NCBI GenBank assembly: GCA_024404415.1
Contig: JAKSPX010000026.1
Span: 1 to 10,943 of the forward strand
Length of the DNA: 10,943 nucleotides
Reading direction: 5' to 3'
From: Clostridia bacterium
GTDB lineage: Bacteria > Bacillota > Clostridia > Oscillospirales > QAMX01
In this document: piece after piece, positions 1-5,467 of the stretch
How the letters are laid out: the number at the start of each line of letters is the position of its first letter
Position numbering within the stretch: position 1 is the first letter of the stretch
Made by a program: the position numbers and the translations under genes
Notes under the pieces: generated by a model
Databases searched by the model: none
What the model saw: the letters and a program-made list of their open reading frames with translations, nothing else
What the model was told of the DNA's origin: nothing

Positions 1-457
1 GGAGCTTTTTCACCTCGGGGTTGAAGCGATACATGTAGCCGGTCTGGAAGACGAGGTTCTTTTCCTTGACCATGGCAATGAGCTTCTCGAAATCGGGGAG
101 TACGCAGCCGCCCGGCTTATCCATCTGGATGGCAAGGCCTCTCTCCGCCGCCATGAGGGCGTATTTGGTGAGGTTGGTCTCGCTGGTCTCGATGACGACG
201 GCCTCGAGGCCCGGGGTGTCGAGCAGCTCCTCGACCGTCATCGGGTTCGTCTCGCCCTTGTAAACGTACGTCGTCTTCAGTTCCTTGACCGTCATCGGGG
301 TGTAGCCTTCGTATGCCTGAGGCGCGACGTTGGTCTCCCCTTCCGGGATGGCATAACCGACCAGATCAAAGATATCGGACTGTTTTTTCAAGCTACCGAA
401 CGCGGATGACGCATGATCGTGTTCCGCGCCGATCTGTGCGACTTTGATTTTTCTCAT
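1..457 (-). CDS. Gfo/Idh/MocA-family NAD(P)-dependent oxidoreductase, N-terminal 152 residues (partial)
   Basis: This is the N-terminal half of a Gfo/Idh/MocA oxidoreductase; the C-terminal part lies beyond the window edge. Members oxidise or reduce sugars, inositols and related polyols with NAD(P) in the cytoplasm. Visible are a beta-alpha-beta start (MRKIKVAQIGAEHDHA), in which the usual GxGxxG loop is replaced by IGAEHDHAS, a VVIETSETNLTKYALMAAERG segment around residues 87-107, and MDKPGG at 112-117. MDKPGG corresponds to the family EKP motif carrying the catalytic lysine, here K114. The ATG at 455-457 is preceded by AGAAAGG at 470-476. The gene starts 31 bases after the dehydrogenase gene in the same direction, so the two are probably co-transcribed and may act on the same substrate. 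The family call is firm; the substrate is unknown. Confidence 0.85.
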   Translation of the reverse strand, partial: MRKIKVAQIGAEHDHASSAFGSLKKQSDIFDLVGYAIPEGETNVAPQAYEGYTPMTVKELKTTYVYKGETNPMTVEELLDTPGLEAVVIETSETNLTKYALMAAERGLAIQMDKPGGCVLPDFEKLIAMVKEKNLVFQTGYMYRFNPEVKKL

Positions 458-488
458 AATGATATCATTCCTTTCTCATTTGTGCCTA

Positions 489-1502
489 TCAAAGCGATCT
501 CCAGTCAAACTGTACCAGCGGGAAGGATTTCTCGGTGGCGAGGCGGTGATAGACCTCAGGGGCTTCGGCGGGCGAATGGGTCTCCTCGACGAATTTCGAG
601 AGAGCGAGTCTGCCGAGGCGGTAAAGACGCATTTCGGCGAGGACGTCGTCGCGCGTCGTCCAGTAACCGGCGGCGGATTCCTGCGTCGGGCGGGCATTGG
701 TGTGCGCGCCGACCAGCGTGATTCCCGGGCCGTGGACCTTATGATAATAGTCGATGGTGAAATCGGAATGGCGGGTACAGCCGAGGAGCGCCACGCGGCC
801 GAATTTGGCCAGGACGGCCAGCACCTGATCCAGCGCCTTGCCGATGCCGGTGACCTCAATAGCAACCTTGGCGCCGCCGGAGGTGACTTCCTTGACCTTT
901 TTCACAAAATCGGGGTCGTTCGGATCGAAGGCATAATCCGCGCCGAGTTCCAAAGCCTGCTGACGTTTTTCCTCCACCGGGTCGACGGCGATGACCGGCG
1001 CAGCGCCCGCGAGACGCAGGAAGACGATGGCGAATTTGCCGAGCACGCCCTGTCCCATGACGATGGCGGGCTCGCCGAATTCGAGGCGGCACTTGCGGAT
1101 GGCGGCCATCGGGAAGGTGCCGATGTGCCAGAGGGCCGCTTCTTCAAACGGGACGTCATCCGGGAGCAGATAGGCGTTGCCCTCCGGGATGACAACATAC
1201 TGACGGTGGAGCGTCCAGGACATCCCCACGCGGTCTCCGGGTTTCAGGGAGGTCACGCCCTCCCCCACGGCTTCAACCACGCCCGCGGTGCTGTAACCCG
1301 CGCGGCGCGGGAAGACGGCGACTTCACAGTCCTCCATCCTGGTGGAAATGTTCTTTTCGCCGATCAGATTGGCGCGCTCGGTGCCGCTGCTGATGGTGGA
1401 TACGGCGACTTTGACGAGTACCTGACCCGGGCCGACGGCAGGGATGGCTTCCTCGAGAAGCTCCGCGACGCCGGGGGCGGTGAACACGATGCTTTTATTC
1501 AT
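489..1502 (-). CDS. Zinc-dehydrogenase-like (MDR superfamily) oxidoreductase without the classical zinc ligands
   Basis: 337 residues, the normal size for a medium-chain dehydrogenase/reductase. An N-terminal GroES-like domain (about 1-120) is followed by a Rossmann domain with GQGVLG at 150-155 and an acidic residue in VIAVD (D174), which suggests NAD(H). The usual zinc-binding features are missing. The ICGTD cysteine site reads ISSGTE (38-42), the GHE histidine site reads GYS (69-71), and there is no four-cysteine structural zinc loop. The SGTER signature resembles the BchC-like and bi-domain oxidoreductase branch, where S(A/T)ISxGTE is typical. It precedes the Gfo/Idh gene with a 31-base gap, probably as an operon from the promoter at 1572-1600. 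The ATG at 1500-1502 has only a weak ribosome binding site. Substrate is unknown; a sugar or sugar-derivative redox step is an inference from the neighbour. Confidence 0.88.
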   Translation of the reverse strand: MNKSIVFTAPGVAELLEEAIPAVGPGQVLVKVAVSTISSGTERANLIGEKNISTRMEDCEVAVFPRRAGYSTAGVVEAVGEGVTSLKPGDRVGMSWTLHRQYVVIPEGNAYLLPDDVPFEEAALWHIGTFPMAAIRKCRLEFGEPAIVMGQGVLGKFAIVFLRLAGAAPVIAVDPVEEKRQQALELGADYAFDPNDPDFVKKVKEVTSGGAKVAIEVTGIGKALDQVLAVLAKFGRVALLGCTRHSDFTIDYYHKVHGPGITLVGAHTNARPTQESAAGYWTTRDDVLAEMRLYRLGRLALSKFVEETHSPAEAPEVYHRLATEKSFPLVQFDWRSL

Positions 1503-1515
1503 AAAGATGACCGTC

Positions 1516-1564
1516 GCTTTTGTTTTTGCAAAAGCCCTTTCACTTTATTGGAAGGGATCCTTCC
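1516..1564 (-). other. Two short hairpins in the leader of the dehydrogenase operon
   Basis: On the minus strand the predicted leader contains GGAAGG-ATC-CCTTCC (1550-1564), a perfect 6-bp stem. It is followed by GCTTTTG-CAAAAA-CAAAAGC (1516-1535), a perfect 7-bp stem. The second ends about 13 bases before the ATG, where a ribosome binding site would be expected but none is clear. They may influence translation or mRNA stability. No known riboswitch consensus was recognised, and short stems like these can occur by chance. Confidence 0.3.
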
Positions 1565-1571
1565 TATGTGT

Positions 1572-1600
1572 ATTTTAGCAGATACCGCGTGATTTTGCAA
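1572..1600 (-). promoter_or_regulatory. Sigma-A-type promoter for the dehydrogenase/Gfo-Idh operon
   Basis: Reading the minus strand, TTGCAA (1595-1600) is separated by exactly 17 bases from TAAAAT (1572-1577). TG lies one base before the -10 hexamer, giving an extended -10 form (TGCTAAAAT). It starts only a few bases after the DUF2812 stop codon and would give a leader of roughly 60 bases. This supports transcription of the downstream pair independently of padR-DUF2812. It is inferred from pattern match only. Confidence 0.6.
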
Positions 1601-1603
1601 GCT

Positions 1604-2773
1604 TCAGGGAAGGAAATCGGCCTCCTGCGCGACCCACGTTTCGTAGGGAAGCAGATCAAGATCCGCCCCGGTCTCATAAAGCCTCACACGGAGGACAACA
1701 TTGCCTTTTCGGAGGAGCACCGACGGGAAATGCAGCTCGTCCCGGTAGCCAAGCACCTGATCGGCAGCGACCTCCGGCAGGATCAGTTCTTCAAAGCTCT
1801 TCTTGTGTTCGGTACTGAAGGAGAGCTCATGAAAGAGCCATTTGGCGAGGAAGGGTGAACGCAGCTCATGATACTCGACATAGAGCCCGCCCGAAAAGAC
1901 CTTTCCGTCCGGGAGCGTGACCTCCGCCGCCTCGTCGTATGTGATGAGGCGCGGCGCGAGCCAGTCAGACCATTCCCGGACTTCGTTGGTGAATCCATAG
2001 GGCAGCAGGCGATAGTCCCCTTCCGGGAAGAAATCCGCAGACGTCGCAAAGGGAGGATCGGTCTGATAATCTTCAAGGGCGATCTTATTCTTTTCCAGCA
2101 CCGAATCGCTCCATTTTCCGAGGAAAACGCAGATATACGCAATGACTGTGACCCATTTGGCGATGCGCCAGAGGGCAAGCCATCTGCCGCGTGCTGTGAA
2201 ATTTCCCGGTTCTATCCCCCTTTTTATCCGGCAGAGGTGGACGATCTTGGCGATTTCCCCGCCGACAAGTAAACCGAAAAGGGTAAGTCCCGCAAGGACA
2301 AAGGGTGTCCCACAGGCGAGCATGGTGGAAAGCCATGGGAGCCGCAGACCGACAAGCACAAGAAATTCACACAGGGTCAGAGCGACGTCCGACACGATGC
2401 GCTTTCTCACCGCTTTGAGCGCGATATCGCGCACCTTTTCATCGGTATCCAGTTCCGGGGCCTGCTCGTCCCCGGTCCTGTAAATAAAGAAATCGCCCCA
2501 TCTCGCGACGTACTCCCAGCCTTCCGCACGGGCCAGTTCCTTTTCCTCCTCATCGGGTTCCCCACCGTTCGGAGCCAGAATCCCCGGCTTTTCGAGCGAG
2601 GCACGGAGACGATATCGCAGAGTTCGCGCCTCGCCTTTTTCAAAAAGGGCAAAGCCGAATAAAACGCCGTCCGTTTTGAGGTGCCACCCTTTTTCCGCCA
2701 TGTAAATGAGCCACGCTTCCATCGCTATGGCCGCGCAAGGCTCGCACGGAATCGCAAAAATGCGTTTTTTCAT
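1604..2773 (-). CDS. DUF2812 domain-containing membrane protein, partner of PadR
   Basis: 389 residues. The N-terminal 100 residues match the DUF2812 pattern: a conserved tryptophan in EAWLIYMAEKGW (19-30), a YRLR motif (54-57), and GWEYVARWGDFFIYR (85-99). Three hydrophobic segments follow (about 129-150, 153-178 and 203-220), then a polar C-terminal region of about 170 residues with no domain I recognise. The start ATG (2771-2773) overlaps the padR stop as ATGA, and its ribosome binding site (GAGGGAGAG) lies inside padR, so translation is probably coupled. PadR-DUF2812 pairs are common in Firmicutes; the protein's biochemical role is not established. A membrane stress or drug-sensing role would be a guess. 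Membrane topology was judged by eye. Confidence 0.85.
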   Translation of the reverse strand: MKKRIFAIPCEPCAAIAMEAWLIYMAEKGWHLKTDGVLFGFALFEKGEARTLRYRLRASLEKPGILAPNGGEPDEEEKELARAEGWEYVARWGDFFIYRTGDEQAPELDTDEKVRDIALKAVRKRIVSDVALTLCEFLVLVGLRLPWLSTMLACGTPFVLAGLTLFGLLVGGEIAKIVHLCRIKRGIEPGNFTARGRWLALWRIAKWVTVIAYICVFLGKWSDSVLEKNKIALEDYQTDPPFATSADFFPEGDYRLLPYGFTNEVREWSDWLAPRLITYDEAAEVTLPDGKVFSGGLYVEYHELRSPFLAKWLFHELSFSTEHKKSFEELILPEVAADQVLGYRDELHFPSVLLRKGNVVLRVRLYETGADLDLLPYETWVAQEADFLP

Positions 2774-3084
2774 TCTTCTCTCCCTCTTTCTGCGTCGTCA
2801 AGGCAGGCTTTCAGGCGCTTTAGTTCATCCTGATACATTATCCTTCCCTCTTCTGTAATCGTGTAGGTGCGTTTCCTGCCCTCCACTGCCGTTTCGCGGA
2901 TGAACTTCTCCTCCTCGAATTTGGCAAGGATGGTGTAGAGAGTCGCGGGCCCCAGCCTGACGCGCTTTCCGCTCCGTTTTTCCACGGCGGACGCAATGTC
3001 GCTTCCGCACTTTTCCCCCGTGTCAAGCGCCATCAGCACATAAAACATACTCTCGGTCAAGCCGTCAAATGCACGCCGCGGCAA
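2770..3084 (-). CDS. PadR-family transcriptional regulator (TTG start)
   Basis: 104 residues, the usual size for the short PadR subfamily. The winged helix-turn-helix is visible: GLTESMFYVLMAL, then GSDIASAVEKRSG, then the recognition region RLGPATLYTILAKFEEEKFI and the wing GRKRTYTITEEG. A short C-terminal dimerisation helix follows. The start is taken as TTG at 3082-3084, because a perfect GGGAGG (3092-3097) sits seven bases upstream. A longer version starting at TTG 3097-3099 would begin inside the ribosome binding site. PadR proteins repress their own operon and sense small molecules or envelope stress. The palindrome overlapping the promoter at 3098-3129 is the likely autorepression site. 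The gene overlaps the DUF2812 gene by four bases. Confidence 0.92.
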   Translation of the reverse strand: MPRRAFDGLTESMFYVLMALDTGEKCGSDIASAVEKRSGKRVRLGPATLYTILAKFEEEKFIRETAVEGRKRTYTITEEGRIMYQDELKRLKACLDDAERGREE

Positions 3085-3091
3085 GTCATCA

Positions 3092-3097
3092 CCTCCC
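3092..3097 (-). promoter_or_regulatory. Ribosome binding site that fixes the padR TTG start
   Basis: On the minus strand GGGAGG is followed by seven bases (TGATGAC) and then TTG at 3082-3084. The ATG inside TGATGAC is out of frame with the PadR protein. This strong site with ideal spacing argues for the TTG as the initiation codon. Confidence 0.75.
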
Positions 3098-3129
3098 AAT
3101 ATCGTTTATTGATATCATTTAACGATATT
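3098..3129. promoter_or_regulatory. Probable PadR operator, 32-bp palindrome
   Basis: Two perfect 9-bp arms, AATATCGTT (3098-3106) and AACGATATT (3121-3129), flank an inner palindrome TGATATCA (3110-3117). Inner and outer palindromes share the same centre, and 28 of 32 positions are symmetric. The right arm overlaps the -10 box of the padR promoter, and the remainder covers the transcription start and runs up to the ribosome binding site. The ATATCGTT/AACGATAT pattern fits sites I recall for PadR regulators paired with DUF2812 proteins. Binding is inferred from position and symmetry. Confidence 0.75.
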
Positions 3130-3155
3130 ATAGCAGATACCATTACTCTTGTCAA
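3127..3155 (-). promoter_or_regulatory. Consensus sigma-A promoter of padR-DUF2812
   Basis: On the minus strand a perfect TTGACA (3150-3155) is followed by a 17-base spacer and a perfect TATAAT (3127-3132). Transcription should start near 3120, inside the palindromic operator, giving a leader of about 36 bases. A full-consensus promoter with an overlapping operator fits a gene that is normally repressed. Confidence 0.88.
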
Positions 3156-3160
3156 CCGCA

Positions 3161-3343
3161 AAATGGGCTGTCACAAAATGCGTCTGTCATTGCGAACCCA
3201 TAAACCAGTCTGCGGACTGGTTTGACGCCCGCAGACTGGTTGTGGCAATCCGTAATCTCCTCAAAGAGAAGCGGATTCCCACGCCAACGCTGCGGCGCTG
3301 GCTCGGAATGACAGAGATGTGAGCATTTTGTGACAGCCCATTT
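3161..3343. mobile_element. MITE-like palindromic repeat element, 183 bp
   Basis: The element is bounded by perfect 21-bp terminal inverted repeats at 3161-3181 and 3323-3343; the core of the left one is GGGCTGTCACAAAATGC. A second inverted pair, TCTGTCATT (3183-3191) and AATGACAGA (3307-3315), lies just inside. GTGGCAATCCG (3242-3252) and CGGATTCCCACGCC (3272-3285) form a further imperfect inverted pair. No open reading frame for a transposase is present, and no clear target-site duplication is visible. TGTCATTGCGA / GTGGCAATC modules of this kind occur as dispersed, structured repeats in many gut Clostridia. It lies 15 bases past the stop codon of the hydrolase gene and five bases upstream of the padR -35 box. 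It could fold as a long hairpin in readthrough RNA and insulate the two units. Confidence 0.75.
3202..3241. repeat. Alternative hairpins inside the palindromic element
   Basis: AAACCAGTC (3202-3210) pairs with GACTGGTTT (3215-3223) across a TGCG loop. The same left arm, extended as AACCAGTCTGC (3203-3213), also pairs perfectly over 11 bases with GCAGACTGGTT (3231-3241). The two right arms are near-identical direct repeats (GCGGACTGGTT and GCAGACTGGTT), so the two stems exclude each other. This probably reflects a duplication within the repeat; no function is claimed. Confidence 0.55.
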
Positions 3344-3358
3344 ATTGGGGGATGTTAT

Positions 3359-3967
3359 TTATCCTTCAAATTTCGGGACGACGACGCCGGAATAATCCCC
3401 GACCTCAAAGGAATTGCCATCGAGGCGGGTGATCTCTTCCTTATTATATAAGGAAAGGAATTCGTCGAGCGTGCCGATGACCGCGTGGCCGCATTCGCCC
3501 TCGCGGTAGTGCATGGGGACGATGGCCTTCGGAGCGATCTGATCCGCGATGGTTTTCGCGGTTTTCGCGTCGATGGTAAAGAAGCCGCCGACCGGGATGA
3601 GGAGCACGTCAACTCCCTTCAGCGCATCGACGAGCGCTTCGTCCGGGAGATGCCCGAGGTCGCCGAGGTGCGCTACGCGGAGGCCCTCCGCCGAGAGCAC
3701 ATGAATGACGTTCGGGCCGCGTTTTTTGCCGCCGACGTCATCGTGGAAGGAGGCAAGTTTGGTCACATCGAAGACGCCCTGCGGCTCATCGACCAGCTCC
3801 ACGCCTTCAAGGAAAGCATGGTCGCCGTGGTCATGGCTCTTGAGGGCAAGACCGGCCGACGTATGCACCTCGCCGTAGCCGCGCACGCCGGTGAAGGGGT
3901 CGAGGACGACGCTTGCGCCGTTCGAGGTGATCTTGAAGCAGGATAAGCCAAGCCATTCGATTTTCAT
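3359..3967 (-). CDS. Metallo-beta-lactamase-fold hydrolase, UlaG-like
   Basis: 202 residues. The signature SHDHGDH (44-50) supplies H45, H47, D49 and H50 of the two-metal site. H75, D103 (in HLGDLGH) and H153 (in VPMHY) are in the expected places for the remaining ligands. The short form starting MKIEWLGLSCFKI and containing VLDPF is typical of the L-ascorbate-6-phosphate lactonase/UlaG-like branch of soluble MBL hydrolases. Many of these are annotated only as MBL-fold proteins, and the substrate here is unknown. The ATG at 3965-3967 is preceded by GAAAGGA about ten bases upstream. The gene is monocistronic, reading from the promoter at 4001-4029 towards the palindromic element. Confidence 0.88.
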   Translation of the reverse strand: MKIEWLGLSCFKITSNGASVVLDPFTGVRGYGEVHTSAGLALKSHDHGDHAFLEGVELVDEPQGVFDVTKLASFHDDVGGKKRGPNVIHVLSAEGLRVAHLGDLGHLPDEALVDALKGVDVLLIPVGGFFTIDAKTAKTIADQIAPKAIVPMHYREGECGHAVIGTLDEFLSLYNKEEITRLDGNSFEVGDYSGVVVPKFEG

Positions 3968-4000
3968 ATTACAGCATTCCTTTCGTCTTTTGTCTTTTTC

Positions 4001-4029
4001 ATTCTATCACACGCGGTGGCAAATGACAA
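4001..4029 (-). promoter_or_regulatory. Promoter of the MBL-fold hydrolase gene
   Basis: On the minus strand TTGTCA (4024-4029) is separated by 17 bases from TAGAAT (4001-4006), with TG one base upstream of the -10 hexamer (extended -10). It lies back to back with the CLC promoter, with about 30 bases between the two -35 boxes. Confidence 0.6.
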
Positions 4030-4059
4030 GCGAGAAGGAGGAAATTCTGTCGATTTTCT

Positions 4060-4088
4060 TTGCAAATAGAGTCCGGGAGGTGTATAAT
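4060..4088 (+). promoter_or_regulatory. Promoter of the CLC transporter gene
   Basis: TTGCAA (4060-4065), a 17-base spacer, and a perfect TATAAT (4083-4088). The predicted start near 4095 gives a short leader of about 24 bases, with GGGAG (4105-4109) nine bases before the ATG. I see no fluoride riboswitch consensus or other structured leader in the 150-base intergenic region. Confidence 0.65.
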
Positions 4089-4118
4089 CAATGAAGTCTT
4101 TCGCGGGAGTGATGTGAG

Positions 4119-5375
4119 ATGAAAATCTTGAAAGAAGGAGCGTTTCAGCTGCTCGGACTCATAAAATGGTTGTTTTTCGCGCTGTTGGTCGGTGCGGCGG
4201 GCGGTGCGATCGGCGCGGGATTCCTATATGCCTTTCAGTTCGCCGTCCGATCCTTCGGGAAATACCCGTGGCTTTTATTCCTTCTTCCCCTCGCTGGCCT
4301 TCTGATCGTCGCCGCCTATCGCTTCGCCGGGCGCGAAAACGACGGCGGCACCAATGACGTGATCCTCGCGGTACAGTCGGGCAAGCCCGTCTCGCCGCTT
4401 GTGATGCCGCTTATCATCGTCTCCACCTTTCTCACCCACCTGACCGGCGGCTCGGCGGGTAAGGAAGGTGCGGCTTTGCAGATCGGCGGCTCGCTCGGCA
4501 ATTCGGTCGGGCGGCTCTTCCACCTTGATGACGACGGGCGCAAGCTCCTTTCGCTCTGCGGCATGGCGGCCGTCTTCTCGGCAGTCTTCGGCACGCCGAT
4601 CGCGGCGGCGCTTTTCGTCTTGGAATTCATCTCGGTCGGCGTGATCTTCTCCTCGGCTTTCCCTTCCGCCCTCCTCTCCGCCTTCGCCGCGTTGGAAGTG
4701 GCCGAACATCTGGGCATTTCGGAAAGCCCCTCCCCTGTCCCACCCATCCCCGCCATCGGCTTTACCTCGGTGGGTAAAACGGCACTTATAGCCATTGCGG
4801 CAGGTGTTGTGAGTATTTTCTTCTGTGTTCTGATGCACACAGCCGGTGAGTATTTCTCCAAGCTTCTCAAAAACCGCTTCCTGCGCGTCGCCGTCGGCGG
4901 CGTCCTTGTGATCCTCATGACGCTTCTGGTCGGTTCCCGGATGTACAACGGCTCCGGCAGTCCCGTCATTGAGATGGCACTGGCGGGCGAGAAGATCGTC
5001 CCGTGGTTCTTCCTCCTCAAGATGCTCTTCACCGCCGTCACGATCGGTTCCGGCTTCAAGGGCGGCGAGATCGTCCCGACCCTGACCATCGGGGCCACCC
5101 TCGGCGCCGTCCTCTCCCCGCTTCTCTCGCTCGACCCGATTTTTGGCGCAGCCCTCGGCATGATCGCCCTCTTTGCGGGTGTGACCAACAGCGTGGTAGC
5201 CTCGGCCATCCTCGGCGCGGAGCTCTTCGGTTTTGACGGCATCCTCTATTTCGCCCTCGCCGCAGCCGTCAGCTACGCCGTTTCGGGCAATTACAGCCTT
5301 TACCACACGCAGGAGATCTTCTTTCCGAAGGCCTCCGGCCGCATCTTCTCGCATTTTTCCGACTGGTTTTCATAA
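4119..5375 (+). CDS. CLC-family anion channel or anion/proton antiporter
   Basis: 418 residues with about ten hydrophobic segments, a compact CLC lacking the C-terminal CBS domains. The gating-glutamate motif is GKEGA (114-118), with E116 as the presumed gate. The SxxxGTPIAAALFVLE region (154-169) and the GGEIVP segment (315-320) match conserved CLC helices. The GSGIP filter is replaced by GGTND (76-80). The second, proton-path glutamate of E. coli ClC (E203) aligns with F170. GGSAGKEG and the altered filter resemble the EriC-F/CLC-F fluoride-exporting branch more than chloride CLCs; this is recalled similarity, not an alignment. It has its own promoter and a strong hairpin terminator. Family is firm; the transported ion is open. 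Confidence 0.9.
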   Translation: MKILKEGAFQLLGLIKWLFFALLVGAAGGAIGAGFLYAFQFAVRSFGKYPWLLFLLPLAGLLIVAAYRFAGRENDGGTNDVILAVQSGKPVSPLVMPLIIVSTFLTHLTGGSAGKEGAALQIGGSLGNSVGRLFHLDDDGRKLLSLCGMAAVFSAVFGTPIAAALFVLEFISVGVIFSSAFPSALLSAFAALEVAEHLGISESPSPVPPIPAIGFTSVGKTALIAIAAGVVSIFFCVLMHTAGEYFSKLLKNRFLRVAVGGVLVILMTLLVGSRMYNGSGSPVIEMALAGEKIVPWFFLLKMLFTAVTIGSGFKGGEIVPTLTIGATLGAVLSPLLSLDPIFGAALGMIALFAGVTNSVVASAILGAELFGFDGILYFALAAAVSYAVSGNYSLYHTQEIFFPKASGRIFSHFSDWFS

Positions 5376-5380
5376 AATCC

Positions 5381-5419
5381 AACGCCCACAGAGCGATCTG
5401 TGGGCGTTTATCATTTTCC
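5381..5419 (+). terminator. Intrinsic terminator after the CLC gene
   Basis: A perfect 12-bp stem, AACGCCCACAGA (5381-5392) with TCTGTGGGCGTT (5397-5408), encloses a GCGA loop and is followed by TTATCATTTT. The T-tract is interrupted but the stem is strong and GC-rich. It starts six bases after the CLC stop codon and separates it from the symporter gene. Confidence 0.8.
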
Positions 5420-5467
5420 CGCCTCGTTTTTCATAGGAATGACTATCTTATTCCGACGAGGTGACAC

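Noticed and set aside
444..1592. Long plus-strand open frame opposite the dehydrogenase gene
   Set aside because: The opposite strand encodes a clear MDR dehydrogenase with Rossmann motif; this frame is low-complexity Asp/Gly/Arg-rich and lacks recognisable motifs. It is a GC-driven shadow.
3161..3343. CRISPR array or attenuator RNA
   Set aside because: There are no regularly spaced direct repeats; the layout is a single palindrome with terminal inverted repeats, which fits a MITE-like element better.
4091..4117. Eight-codon upstream frame before the CLC start
   Set aside because: Its ATG lies at or before the predicted transcription start near 4095 and has no ribosome binding site.
3968..4118. 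Fluoride riboswitch upstream of the CLC gene
   Set aside because: The expected conserved GGCGATGG-like start and pseudoknot elements are not visible, and the predicted leader is too short.
4275..5354. Two long minus-strand open frames opposite the CLC gene
   Set aside because: Charged, low-complexity translations without domains, opposite a clear CLC gene with its own promoter and terminator.
5409..5467. Promoter for the symporter gene
   Set aside because: Only a weak TATCTT candidate is visible and no matching -35 box at proper spacing was found.
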